Shown here: positions 12,683 through 23,800 of the stretch, piece by piece
How the letters are laid out: each line of letters opens with the position of its first letter
Position numbering within the stretch: the first letter of the stretch is position 1
Source: Phytophthora hibernalis
Taxonomy: Eukaryota > Oomycota > Peronosporomycetes > Peronosporales > Peronosporaceae
Length of the DNA stretch: 64,000 nt
Direction: 5' to 3'
Assembly (NCBI GenBank): GCA_012656075.1
Contig: JAAKBF010000120.1
Span: 147,821-211,820 of the forward strand
Position numbers and translations under genes: made by a program
Notes under the pieces: model-generated
Told to the model about the DNA's origin: nothing
Seen by the model: the letters and a program-made list of their open reading frames with translations, nothing else
Database searches by the model: none

Positions 12683-12699
12683 TCCATTTCAGTTTTTCC
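12683..12699 (+). promoter_or_regulatory. Candidate oomycete initiator (Inr/FPR) for the effector-binding-domain gene
   Basis: TCCATTTCAGTTTTTCC, a few bases before the ATG, resembles the oomycete core promoter consensus, an Inr (TCATT-like) followed by a T-rich flanking region. The second gene copy keeps a slightly altered version. The very short implied 5' UTR is common in oomycetes. Confidence 0.45.
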
Positions 12700-12703
12700 G
12701 ACG

Positions 12704-13225
12704 ATGTCGGAGTGTGAAGCTGTAGCAATCGCCGCGATCAAGGCTGCTGGGAAGCCTCCAGTAGTCAAGAATCTCCCGGAAGTGCGAGTGTTGGCTCTAC
12801 GTGCTATCATCACCAACTACCGAGCACAACGAACGCTTTGGGACCAAGTCCTCGCATTCTCCAGAGCCCATGGCCTCGCTATCGCGGGACCGTGCCTGAC
12901 GATTTACTACGACCAAGGATACAAGGAAAAGGACGTCGACGCTGAGGTGTGTCTCCCAATCGCGAAACACGCTCAGGTCAATGAAGAACCATATTCAATG
13001 GCACCTGTTACAGTTCGTACCTTGTCATCCGTGGCGCGAGCTGCTTCGCTGGTTCACTTAGGGTCGTACGATGAACTGAATCTGTCCTACCGTAACCTGT
13101 ACGAATGGATAGGAAGAGAAGGGCTTCGCCCCAACGCGCCCGTGCGAGAGGTGTGTCTCCGCATGGATAGCGAAGATACGAGCGAGAAGTCTTTCGTCAC
13201 CGAAATCCAGCAACCTGTTGCGTAA
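12704..13225 (+). CDS. GyrI/AraC-type effector-binding domain protein, copy A
   Basis: An intact 173-residue protein from ATG 12,704, with no signal peptide or membrane segment. It opens with a conserved lead (VVKNLPEVRVLALRAIITNY) and a LAIAGPCLTIYYD strand. It ends with the family hallmark: a SLVHLGSYDELNLSYRNLYEWI helix block, LRPNAPVREVCLRMDSE, and a terminal FVTEIQQPV. This matches GyrI-like small-molecule-binding domains, best known as the C-terminal sensor of bacterial MerR and AraC regulators or as stand-alone proteins. No DNA-binding domain is attached. The ligand is unknown. The domain's bacterial distribution suggests acquisition by transfer, which is inference. The second copy at 54,378-54,893 differs by three substitutions and a two-residue deletion. 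Confidence 0.8.
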   Translation: MSECEAVAIAAIKAAGKPPVVKNLPEVRVLALRAIITNYRAQRTLWDQVLAFSRAHGLAIAGPCLTIYYDQGYKEKDVDAEVCLPIAKHAQVNEEPYSMAPVTVRTLSSVARAASLVHLGSYDELNLSYRNLYEWIGREGLRPNAPVREVCLRMDSEDTSEKSFVTEIQQPVA

Positions 13226-14520
13226 TGTTCATGCGGTGAAGTGCGATAAGCATTGGGGAAACAAAAGAGCAAGGTCGCACACAGCACATGAAAATGAAGT
13301 TGGATCCAGTTGCACTAAGCTCTGCCCACTAAAACGCCTCGAAATAGGATATTAGCGGCATCGAATTAACATATTCGACTTCTTTGTGAGCTACTTGGAG
13401 TGCTTCAAAATCAAAAAGTTGCAATCTTGGTGTTACATCAACTTGCATGGTCCAAGAAAACTTTACCTTGACTTTGAGGGTTTGCAACCCGACCTGCCTA
13501 CGGGTAAATTAATGGATTCATGTTGAAAAGACTGTTTCAGGAAATCGCGATCATCAATTTGACTTGCGTTGTGTTGAAATGAAGTTAGCTCACGAGTTGT
13601 AATTTTGAAGTGTGCGATTGCTGCCAAAATACGAAGCAAGACCCACCAAGGTGACGCCACCTTTGAGTGTACTCGGCGTAAATTCACAGTCCATCTTTTA
13701 GCGATTGCTAAGCTTTCTCCTCACGCGGCTATCGTCGGCTATCTCAAAATGGAGGGATGCGAGTAAAATATAATCGGTCACTGGATTGTTAAGCAGTACT
13801 TCAGTATTTTCATATTGACGGACAGTGAAGTTATCTCTCGCTAATTGTGTTTCTCCTTTTCGTCGGCATTTCATCACTGTAATGCGGGCGTCATTGACCT
13901 TGAACGACTACTTCGGTTTTCTTGTCGCTGGGCGTCGTCAACAAGTAGTGACGCAGTCTTCTCACTTGCACCTTGTTGAACTGCTTGTTTTTAGTTCCAG
14001 TAGTAGAAGAATAAAGCTGCTTGCCCGCACTCGGCACACCATCTACATGTAGTACATTCACGGCCCCATCGACGAGAGCCTGAACATTTTACTCCGATAC
14101 TTAATCTCGCCAAGCTTTGCTGCCGAATCACGCCGATGCTGCATGCCAGAAGTGTCCTTCATATCTCCTCCTTCGTCACTTTCCGTCATCCTCGCGTCGT
14201 CTTTCTTAGCTAGGAACAGCTCCGATTCATCGTCAGGAGACGCAAATTTCGTCATCTCCTTGTCGCTTTTTCAAGTTGCATGCTACAATGAACACATTTT
14301 CGGTGCTACGTTCCATATTTCCTCGCATTGGTGTATATTCGAGAATGAGGAGAGAAATGATGAAAGTTTTTCAACATGAAAATCGGAACGTCAGTCACTA
14401 CCTGTAGTGTGATTCTTGGCCGTTGACGTATCCTATTTTTTGTTGTGTAAGTCGTGGGAAAGCCATCAAACCATAAAGTGAAAGTGCCATAGACTGATAG
14501 AAAATGACACACCTCGATCC
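13226..14520. other. Duplicated 3' flank and unassigned spacer
   Basis: The first two thirds belong to the segmental duplication with 53,675-54,300. From about 13,910 to 14,520 I see no gene; short open frames show no domain. A diverged relative of the duplicated flank (GGGTTTTGTATCGTTTTG-like) also appears beside the PiggyBac element near 19,360. Confidence 0.45.
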
Positions 14521-14531
14521 CATTGTTCCTT

Positions 14532-14540
14532 GCTCATTTC
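14532..14540 (+). promoter_or_regulatory. Oomycete initiator element before the cystatin-like gene
   Basis: GCTCATTTC matches the 5' half of the oomycete Inr consensus and lies just four bases before the chosen ATG. This would give an extremely short leader, or transcription may start further upstream. Confidence 0.45.
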
Positions 14541-14543
14541 GTG

Positions 14544-14888
14544 ATGAGGGTGCTGGAGTTGTTGCTGCTGGTAGCGTTTCAGTTTGTTGTTGTTGCGAAC
14601 GCTGATGCGTTGCTGCTTGGAGGATGGTCTCGTGCGGCGATCACGCCATATAGTCGTCGAGTTTTGGCGAGGGCGTTGTTGTCAACAAATGTCTGTGTGA
14701 ATGCGATTTTATCACTGCAAACTCAAGTGGTCGCAGGAATGAACTACGAATTTCGGATCAATGGGTGTCGTGTTGGGCAGGGTGGAAACTGTGCTAGGTC
14801 ATCGTGCAAGTCGCCGCATCGGTTTGTAGTTCGAGTGTTTGACCAGCCGTGGACACACACAACAGACGTGTCAGTCTCGGAAGCTTGA
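14544..14888 (+). CDS. Secreted cystatin-like cysteine protease inhibitor (EPIC-like)
   Basis: An intact protein of 114 residues. It begins with a signal peptide: a hydrophobic core MRVLELLLLVAFQFVVVANA with likely cleavage after ADA. The mature part shows the three cystatin contact sites: an N-terminal Gly-Gly (LLLGGWS), the first loop QVVAG (a QxVxG motif) and a second loop Pro-Trp (DQPWTHT). Four or more cysteines suggest disulphides. Family members in Phytophthora are secreted into the plant apoplast and inhibit papain-like host proteases, so this is a probable effector. I chose the ATG at 14,544 because the open frame upstream has no ATG and the leader begins there. It lies between repeats, a usual setting for oomycete effectors. 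Confidence 0.85.
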   Translation: MRVLELLLLVAFQFVVVANADALLLGGWSRAAITPYSRRVLARALLSTNVCVNAILSLQTQVVAGMNYEFRINGCRVGQGGNCARSSCKSPHRFVVRVFDQPWTHTTDVSVSEA

Positions 14889-15688
14889 CGAGGAGTCGAA
14901 ATCGCTTGTAAGACAACGGAACAACGACTCTTGTTAGTTGTTTTCAAGACAGTTTCTCCTACTCTAAGCGAATAAATGCAATTGGCCGTACACATTTCAG
15001 GTTCACAGGATCAGGTGAAGTTCCCTGACTATGACTCGAACTTCTTGCAGCCCTGATGTGATCAATATGCGAAGTGGAGCCATTCCTGAGCAAGTTGAGT
15101 AATTGATGCACGAAGAAATCGACCCAACAGACTTGTCTGGAAGTGCTCCGCAACCCATGTGCTGGTGGTGGTTCCGCTGTGGTTCGAGAGAAATTTATTT
15201 CCACCAGGTGTCGCTGGAATCACATACCCATTCGTTGATGTGGCTCAAGGACAATACTCGAGAAAGCGACGCGTCTTGAAATATTGAAGGAAGTATCTTT
15301 CAGGAATTTGGTGCGATATGAAGTACATGTAGTATCTCTTCTCATCTTGATAGTATACTTAAGTACCTACCATGTACACATACCTGTTCTTCCCTTGTAC
15401 AAAAGTGTGATCACTCTTGATAATAATCCCCAGCTAGTGTGCAAATACGTCGTTGAGTATATTGGATTCACACGTTTCTTTATGCTCTAATCGTGGCTGG
15501 TGTACTGTACAGATGATGGCTCGGATACAGTTGAAAGAAATTCTTAACCGTTTGCAGACGATCCCAGCGACGATGAAGGAAATATGATCAGACACCCTGC
15601 AATTGTTCATGTTTCATGTTCTAGAAACCGCTATAAATCAACTAACTTTTTATCAGAATGAAAATGAAGATATCAATGGATCATACCA

Positions 15689-15849
15689 AAGCAAGAATCA
15701 GCTGAAGTATTATAACTATACCCGGAATCGATCGCATGCGCCATATCTAAGTCAGGACCAAACAATCTGGCGACGTCATAGTATCGTTGGATGCTTTCGC
15801 AAATACCACAGTTTTCACCGCCCGCTGTCACAGTCGGCATCGCATAAGA
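15689..15849 (-). repeat. Right copy of the 161-bp inverted repeat, less decayed
   Basis: Reading on the minus strand, this copy keeps an open frame of about 65 codons: GFEPYQFECDVSYAMPTV, TAGGENCGICESIQRYYDVA, then HAIDSGYSYNTSADSCFG. It is Cys-containing and looks like a real exon, but I do not recognise the family. Both copies lie about 3.3 kb apart on either side of the cystatin-like gene. Confidence 0.55.
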
Positions 15850-15988
15850 AACGTCACACTCGAACTGGTATGGTTCAAAGCCTCAAAATGGTCGGCGGAC
15901 TACGTGACGTTATTATATCAAAAGTTGCAGTATCTTTCTTTTAGCTGCAAGTTTTGCTGGTACATGTATTTTTTCGGAACTATCTTAG

Positions 15989-15992
15989 TTAA
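15989..15992. repeat. TTAA target site duplication, left of PiggyBac
   Basis: TTAA directly precedes the left terminal repeat CCCCTCCGTTACCA. TTAA is the diagnostic target of PiggyBac elements. Confidence 0.85.
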
Positions 15993-16305
15993 CCCCTCCG
16001 TTACCAGAAATCTGGTGCTGGAACAGCCTATTTACCGTCGTAACTTACGACTTATATTTTGTCTTGAGCTTTGTATTGAGACGACCCGTCCACACCATGA
16101 TACATGAGAAGAGGGGTATAGTATTTCAGAGGTTTTCCGATCCGTCGCCGTATGACTTACGACTTAGACGACCCGTTGTGAATCCAAAAGCCGCCACTTA
16201 CGACTTCCACCTCAAAAATGTTTCCCGCAAGGAAACCACATGCCGATATGCAAATGAAAGTCAACATAAAATGAACTTGTATCAATTATGTTCAAGAATG
16301 GTGAT

Positions 16306-19107
16306 TCAAACTGCTGACTCCTTCCCTTCATCATCGGCCTCATCTCCATCGTCTTGGTTGCGGAGGAGTTCGCGGCGCGTGGGCTTGCGAGGACCAACCT
16401 TCGCCGAACGACGCAAAACAACGCGCTTGCCCAGTGACTCTGGAATCGACGATCCGCATTCAAAGTCCTCGTGCCAAATTTGATAGCAGGTCTTTGGAAG
16501 GCCTTGGTACATTCGACGCGACTTGGGGCACAGGAAGCACTTAGCGTCAGGTCGCGAGCAGTCCTCACAATAGTAGGTAGTTTGGTACGACTTCTTGCGG
16601 TCGCCGCGTAAGAGCACGCAAACCTTGCAGGAACGTTGTCGACGTTATTGGACGCCGGACACTGTCACCCAGTCGTCGAACTGAAGGTGGATGTGACCGG
16701 CCGGGCGACGGCGCTTACGACCATGTGTCACCGACGATGGCGTCAACTCTGCGGCCTTAATGAAATCTTCAGCTTCTAGCTGAAGCAGCTGCTTGTGGAG
16801 GAGAACATACCAGTCCCCACGGTCTTTAGGCACGAGGTGCTTGCGTAGAGAGGTATACTTGTGCGTGAGATAAGCGTTTATCAGCGCCATATCCAGCAAC
16901 CCTATGAATTGGGACTTGTAATATTTTTGAAACCGAAACGCTGTCTGCAGCGAGTACGACTGGAGGCGGAGTTGGTCATGAACATCAACTCCGCCCATCC
17001 AGCGCTGGTAGTCGGTTACGAGCTTCGGGCACTTGAATGTAGCTGAACCCACCCCTTTGATATTGCGATGGATTGAATCTTCAGTCATCCCTGGTCCTGT
17101 TGCCAGGTAGTGAACCGGCAGGGTCCCACCAATGGCACGCCACCATGGTCGAGGTGGCAGCGGATCGCGAGTAAGTGAAGGATCCCCGCTCAATTGCGCG
17201 AGGCCTTGTCTTGCGGCGCTCAACAACACGCGCGTCGTAGCCCAGTCGGTTGATCTGGATCGTCCCCAAAATGTAGATACACATCGACAGTAGCTGGATA
17301 GCTAGGGCCACCGACGTATAAAAGCGGTCGACCACAACTAACCGGAAGCGTGGGGGCTGGTCTTGAAGCACAATCTTCATGTTCCGAATTACTGCTGCGG
17401 CTCCTGTTTTATTGTTGAATGCCTCCTGCTCAGTTTCGGTCTTTCTTGCTTACCCACATACACCTCAAATCTGTCACGGCAAGTTACGACATAGCAATGT
17501 CAGATAAATCAATACAACATAACTTGCGACTTCGTATTTTTTCAAAAAAACGTACCGATGGCAATATGCGGTCAAAGAGTCGCACACCATGAACATCTTC
17601 GACCCATACCGGTGTGGCTTGTCTGGCATAAACATGCGGGTGTTGTTGCGCTTTGATGTCGCTGGAAGCACACCCTTGTCGAATGAAAACTTACTCGGAA
17701 TTGACCAACCGGAAAGGAAACGTGACTGCAGTACATCAACGACCGAACGCAGCTTCCACAGCTTGTCTCGCACGCGGGGAGCGTCGTTATTCACGAAGTG
17801 TAAGTCTCGAAGTATCGATGTGCATCCGTTGCGCGCCATATATCTACCGAAGTTGCCGGCTGGCATGGCGCCATCGACACCCATTGCCCAATGCCGCGAA
17901 AACCGACGCGTCATGGGGCTCAGCATTCTGGCTATAAACAACCATATCACGTGCAGCAACTTGTGAGGTTCATACAGTAGCTCCGCGCGCAAGCGCCGCT
18001 CGATCTGTTTGACTGTCTCCACCGTTGCAGCGTGCCATTTTCTCTGCTTCTCCCGAACGCGCTGAGCACTAGCACGCAACGATTGCTTCTTGTAGCGATT
18101 AGTCTCCTTGGTAATCTCCATCCACAAGGTCCTTGGCACGAAGTAAAAAACAACAGCATCGGTGAGTCCGCAACATCCTCGAGCTCCGCCTCGGCGCAGC
18201 AGCATAGGGTGACAGATGTAGGTACTCTTCCCACACTGTCTCGAAGTCAGACGACACAGGCCCCATTCATGTTCGCGAAGTGCCGTCTGGTCCATCGCTT
18301 CCAGTGTCATCTTTCCCCCAAAGATTTAATAAAGGCATCGTCCCTTAGTGCAATCTCCTCATCCGACTCCACCTCATCGTCGGGGTACTCGCGTGGCTCG
18401 ACATCTTCATCTCCACTGTTGTCAAAACTGCTCTCAATACCACTCGATCCCACAAATTCATAGTCATCAGAAACATCTTCATCACCCAGCAAATTCACAT
18501 CATTCGCAGCGACGACGATTCGGTCTTCATCCTCCTCTACTGCATCAACCCCACTCGCCTCGCCACCTTCGTCATCTACTGTCTCTGTATTAGACTCAGC
18601 CACCGAAAGAAGCCGCTGGAACGCGCCCACAACGAACTCACGATTGGCCTCCTCCGTATTCAGTTCACTCGAGTCGCTGTCTGGTCTGAACATCGCATCA
18701 ATTGTGCTGGCTGACAGAGCGACGGACGTGTCGATCTGCGAGGCCGTCGCAGTCTCACTCATCGTGACATCTTGGCTGGCAGTTACCTCCTTCTCTGTCT
18801 CGCCATTCATTACGCTGTCAGACGAATCACTCGCGCTCAACAGGCCTGACTGAAACGCAAACGCCACAACTGTATGCTCGCCATGAAACGACTCTCCACT
18901 CGGCGACGTGTAAGTCCAATCATTAGCAAGGCCAGAAGGCCGCTTGCTCCTCCACCCCACCGCACGAAGCTGTCGCCACAGGTGCGTGACGTCGGTGGAG
19001 CACACTGCATCTGCGACCACCGACTCTCTTGTCGTCGAGCTGGACCGGATGCGTGCCATCGGGCAAATTCTGAAATGAGGTCTTGGCCACTCATCCAAAC
19101 CCACCAC
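16306..19107 (-). pseudogene. PiggyBac transposase, frameshifted
   Basis: Order along the minus strand: an N-terminal motif (LWRQLRAVGWRSKRPSGL), a long acidic Ser/Asp region (about 18,310-18,850), then the DDE_Tnp_1_7 core (FSFDKGVLPATSKRN, MFMPDKPHRYGSKMFMVCDS). After an intron come RFRLVVVDRFYTSVALAI and the KCPKLVTDYQRWMGGVDVHD block. The C-terminal Cys-rich zinc domain (CEDCSRPDAKCFLCPKS) ends at 16,306. Lesions: a missing G in a G-run at 18,314, a missing A near 17,440, a frame change near 17,130 and an in-frame TAA at 16,645-16,647 before the zinc domain. The core family signal is strong. The first two lesions fit homopolymer errors; the stop does not. Confidence 0.75.
17471..17555 (-). 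other. Intron of the PiggyBac transposase carrying subterminal-type motifs
   Basis: On the minus strand a GTACGT donor (17,555) and a GTGACAG acceptor (17,471) bound 85 bases. Removing them joins HR to FEVYVGKQE exactly as the family expects. Within it are two inverted copies of the element's own end motif (GCAAGTTACGAC and AACTTGCGACTTCG). Confidence 0.65.
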
Positions 19108-19323
19108 CCATCATCAAAGCTCTTCAAACCAAACCTCACCCTTTCTCTGTCATGTCCGCATTTGACCTCTCCCAGCTTATATATATGTGTCGTTGGATTT
19201 GACTTGAATAAAGTATTGAGTCGGATTTTTCGAGCCATTTTCTAGTTGGAGTCTGAATGAACGTCGTAACTTACGACGTTTGCCCTCCACGAAGTCGGAA
19301 GTTACGATGTTGGTAACGGAGGG

Positions 19324-19327
19324 TTAA
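19324..19327. repeat. TTAA target site duplication, right of PiggyBac
   Basis: TTAA directly follows the right terminal repeat TGGTAACGGAGGG and matches the left copy. Confidence 0.85.
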
Positions 19328-19504
19328 AACGATCCGAGAAAACCTTTGGTGCTGTTGAGGGTTTTGTATCGTTTTGTAACCCTACAGATAAAACGCTGTT
19401 TCGAAAGAAAAGTGAAATTGAGCATTTCCGTGACCATGGCATGTTGATGTGTTAGCTAGTCCGGCTCGAGTTTCGAGCTGGACGGAGCCCCATCCGTGTA
19501 GCCG

Positions 19505-20517
19505 GGCTAATACGAGACATTGCGCCTAGCGTCATTTGTTGGACCATTGAACTTGCAACCTTTTCGTTCATTCTGGTGTTCAGTTCGAACGCATCGGATG
19601 ATCACCTCCCGAATAGCTTCATGGTGAGTCTGTCGATTCCAGCCGAGAACATCGGTGTGGCCCCACCGCTTATCATTTAATGCGTTCCGAAACGCGTCGG
19701 GTCTGCTCAATTGATTCTGCTGCTGTCTTGATCGCGTCTCCGTGTATGTTCGCTTTAAGTATTGTACCGTAGCCAGTAGAGCAAAGTGCTTCATTGCTGC
19801 CAAACTGGCGGGTGGTCTGAGCTAGCTCCCACGCGGCTAGAACTGGACAAAACCATGAAGTTCCAGATCTGTGTAGTCTCCTTGTTTTCCCAGAGCCAGC
19901 TTGATCCGTTGTACTACCACGGAAATGCACGGAGACAGCTACTGCTGCATTGAGGCATTTTGTCGCTTGGTTATGAACTTGGTGTCGTTGACAAGAATTA
20001 TGTACGACTTGGCTCGTTTTCCGTCTGCGAGGTATTCTGATTTTCTGAGTAGAAAGCAAAGTCCACGACCGCAGCCCCAGAGTACGCGGTCGTGGGTTGT
20101 TCGGAAGTGACATCGTGAGCGGATCTCTCGGAAAATGGAAAGCATGACTGTTTGCCTTTGTCGATAAGGTGGAGACAGACTCTGCATCCGGCGCACGACG
20201 AATCTGTGTCCAGCTTGGAGTCCGAACGTGTAGCCTCGTTCGCGCATATGATACCAAGAAATGTGGCTGATCGCGGACAGCACGGTTTTGTGGAGATTGT
20301 TTTGCCAGGGTTGTGGTTGAGTACCAGCAGGGAATCGTGCGAGCTGATACGAGTGCCGTTATTCGTTTGCTGGAAGCCACTTGTCGTAGCCGAGTGTTGC
20401 ACACCAATCCGCCCATTTTTTTCCATGTGGCGGCATACTTCGGTCGTGATCCATCGACCATTGCGTAGGATTGAAGCTGTATGAGAAGGTCGTGTGGATT
20501 TTGCGTAGCGCTTTGGG
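19505..20517 (-). pseudogene. DIRS tyrosine recombinase, frameshifted
   Basis: Reading on the minus strand, pieces in several frames give SAISHISWYHMRERGYTFGL, then CFLLRKSEYLADGKRAKSYI (the family's hydrophobic helix plus SEYL), and the C-terminal catalytic block SGGATPMFSAGIDRLTMKLF followed by GR, a stop and SSDAFELNTR. The GGAT/GRW region is where phage-integrase-type recombinases carry the second catalytic Arg region, the His/Trp and the Tyr. Here the Trp codon of GRW is TGA. It is decayed but the family is clear. Confidence 0.65.
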
Positions 20518-20520
20518 AAC

Positions 20521-20828
20521 TGTATTGAGGGTTACCGGTTATTGATGGTTACCGGTTTGATACTGGCTATAAACCGTGAACCGGTTATCCCGGACCGGTC
20601 CAATCCGAACCCACGATGATTATGATGATTACGGTAAGTTGATTACGGTCCCAATGATTGGACGAGTAAAATGATTGGACGAACTAGTTAGAGTAACTCC
20701 GACAAATCAATCACTTTTGAATCTTCCTTCTACCTCCCAAGTGGTCAAGTGTCCTCGCTATGGGTTAGCCCAGTGTGCTCACTCCTCCGATTCGTTCAAG
20801 CTACGCCCACGATCCATACCAATCAACA
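20521..20828 (+). repeat. Copia-1 5' LTR
   Basis: 308 bases starting TGTATTGAGG and ending CAATCAACA, about 95% identical to the 3' LTR of the same length. It is followed by GGTTATGATCTCAAGC, a plausible degenerate primer binding site. AAC(TG) flanks the element on both sides (20,518 and 25,170). Confidence 0.85.
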
Positions 20829-20832
20829 GGTT

Positions 20833-23800
20833 ATGATCTCAAGCACTATGTCCTCTGCCCAAGATGCCAGCACCAAGGTCACCATCGACATATTCAATGG
20901 TGACAACTACGCGACGTGGAACCGCTACATGCGTGGCGTGTTCCTGACCAAGTCGGTGTGGCAAGTTGTGAGCCGCGAGATAACACCAAGCTTCACGGAC
21001 TCGCGGCCCAGGGATGACTACGTCAAGTCGAGCAACATCGCGTTTGGACTATTGCTGCTCCACATGTACGCGGACTACCACCATGTGGTCGACGACTGCG
21101 AGGAAGCGTGGGTTGCGTGGACGCGCCTGAAGACGATGTACGGTGGATCGCAGAAGGCTGGCCGCATTTACTTGAAGTGCCAACACTTCAGCATGGAGAT
21201 GTCGGAAGGCGACAACGTCTTGCATCACTGCAACGAAGTCCTCAACATCAGCTCCAAGCTCAGCAGCATCGGCGCCAAGATGGAGGATGAAGACGTGGCA
21301 ATCTGTTTGTTGCGCAGTCTCCCCAAGAGCTACGAGAACGTCGTACTCAACCTGGAGATGAGCATGGCCGAGCTGCTATCGCAAGACGTTGTAAAGTTAC
21401 TCACGAATGAGCACATCAAGCGGCAGGGCGAGAAGACGGCGACGGTGAAGACGGAGAATGCGGCCAAGGCATTCACGACCGACCGCGATCTCGTCAATGC
21501 ACATACTGCGGGATATTGGGGCACGTGACTGAGATGTGCTGGACCAAGCAGAAGGATGAACACCGAGGGCCCAGACGCGGCGGCAACGGCCGTGGACGCG
21601 GGGCCAACAACGGCCAATGGAGAAACAGTGGTGACGACTACGACTACGACTACGACTACGACTACGATCGAGTAGCTTTCGCCGTTTCCCTGGAGTGTGG
21701 AGTTTCGACAGGCAAGAATACGTCTGGGATGTGGGCGATCGACAGCGGTGCAACACACCACATCTGTAATGACAAGACCAAGTTCGCTCACCTGATCGAG
21801 CGAGATGAAGGTGGAGTGTCAGTAGCCGACGGGAACCAATCGGCTATCAAGGGTGTGGGAACCATTGTGGAACGAGTGGTTCGACCCAACGACGAAGAGC
21901 GCGACATCGAGATCAAGAACGCGCTGTACGTGCCGGACATGAGCAAGAATTTGCTCTCGGTGCCGCAAATAAACAAGTACGACAAGTTCCTAGTGGTGTT
22001 CGACGGCACCAGCATGCACGTCTCGCGCAAGGATACGAACCAAGTGGTGGTAGCGGCAGACCTCGTGGACGGCCTCTACTGGTTTCGAACGACTCAACGA
22101 TCGACAAATTGAAGACGATCGCAAATGCGGTGACAACTGCGAAGACGGTCGACCTGCACGCGCGTATGGGCCATGCTCCGATCGACGTACTTCGCAAGAT
22201 GATCGACACCAAGATGATCAAAGACGCGAAGGCACCTTCCAAGTCGAGTGTACCAAGCATGTGTCGCGGGTGCCAGCAAGGAAAGATGGTTCAAAACCAT
22301 TTCCAAGCAACCGCGACTAGCGTCGCTACGACAACTTCAAATTACTCCACTTTGACATCTGCAGACCCATGGAGAAGACATCACTAGGGGCAGCAAATAC
22401 CTGCTGCTGATTGTGGATGAAGCGAGCGGATGCATGAAGGGTTTTTGTCTACGTGCCAAGTCAGAGAGCGAAGACTGCATCAAGACGTACATCACGAAGG
22501 TGCAGAAGCAATTCGGCACGAAGGTCGAGTTCGTGAGGCACGACGGAGCTCGAGAATTTGCCACCAACTCGATCAAGATATTCTACGAAGATGAAGGCAT
22601 TGAGCAGCAAACCACAGTCCCTTATGCTCACCAATCCAACGGCACGGCAGAGTGTGCCATCCGGACTATCGTCACGATCGGCCGCAGCATGCTCCACCAT
22701 GCCAAACTGGACAAGTGGTTTTGGGCTGAAGCGGCTATGACGGCCATCTACGTGAAGAATCAACTGCCGTCCCCCAAGATTGACCACAAGACTCCATTCG
22801 AGATCGTGCACAAGTCCAAGCCAAGCGTCAAGCACATGCGTGTATTTGTCTGCCGGGCATACGCTCTAACCCCGAAGAAGAAGCGCCGCAAGTGGGATCC
22901 CAAGGCTCGCACCGGAATGTTCATGGGCTACGAAGAAGCATCCAAGGTGTATCGCGTTTATGACATCGAGGTGGGGCAGGTAGTGATCAGTCGCGATGTC
23001 AACTTCGACGAATCGACTTTGGAGCATCGCTGCAGCCCTCCGACGATGAAGATGTCGACGATCTGGACTTCGTCTTGCTCGAGATTGAAGACGATGCACC
23101 TCCTTCGCAGACGAACTACAAGCAGGCGGGGAAGCGCAAGAATCGACCAAGTGAAGACAATGAACCTGCGATAATATCGCGCATTATGCGTCACCGCGTT
23201 GGACTGGAAGAAGCAAGCGCGCCGGATAACTCCTCGCCACATGAAGATGAAAAGAAATATTTGATGATGAAGACTTGACGCCTCTCGTTTTTTGGCGTGC
23301 AAGTGCTAACGCTGTTGAAGCTACGGTGGACCTCTCGGAGCCGAAGAACTTTCAAGAAGCGGTAAGCGGCCCGGGCCAAGTGCACTGGCGCAAATCCATT
23401 CGTGCGGAGCTTAAATCGATGCGACTGCGTGGGGTGTTTCGAGCTGCCAAGCTACCCACGCCATCGGAACCAAATGGGTGTTTAAGATCAAGCGCAAAGC
23501 AGACGGATCCATAGAAGTTCAAGGCGCGCCTCGTGGCCAAGGGATTCAAGCAGAAGTATGACATCGACTACACAGAGACGTTTCGCCAGTGGTCAAGTAC
23601 ATGACGCTGCGCATGGTCATCGCCATCGCCAAATACTTCGGATGGCCACTCGATCAACTTGATGTGGTAACCGCGTTCCTGTACGGCATAATGAAGGAAC
23701 TTGTGTTCTGTGTGGTCCCTGAAGGTGTTGAACTTGATGGTGATTTCGACTGCCAAGAACTGGTGAAGGCGATCTACGGTCTCAAACAAGCCTCACGAGT

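Larger units (their letters stand above)
12620..13910 (+). repeat. Segmental duplication, copy A (partner at 53,675-54,965, inverted)
   Basis: The effector-binding-domain gene and roughly 600-700 bases of its 3' flank recur on the opposite strand at 53,675-54,965. The coding parts differ by only a few bases, while the distal flank carries more substitutions and small indels. No terminal inverted repeats or target duplications were found at the copy edges. Confidence 0.8.
15993..19323 (-). mobile_element. PiggyBac DNA transposon, complete ends
   Basis: A 3.3 kb element bounded by TTAA on both sides. The termini are inverted repeats of 13 bases (CCCTCCGTTACCA, one extra C on the left). Inside each end are subterminal motifs related to GTCGTAACTTACGAC: 16,036 and 16,150-16,210 on the left, 19,262 and 19,291 on the right. 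These are likely transposase binding sites. It encodes one transposase on the minus strand. Flanking DNA resembles the diverged repeat seen near 13,430-13,480. Confidence 0.85.

Noticed and set aside
19673..20461. 262-codon minus-strand frame as an intact gene
   Set aside because: Same strand as the DIRS recombinase but out of frame for its motifs; composition is unlike a folded protein.
21330..21791. 153-codon minus-strand frame with a long Val run
   Set aside because: Produced by reading the (GACTAC)5 repeat of Copia gag backwards.
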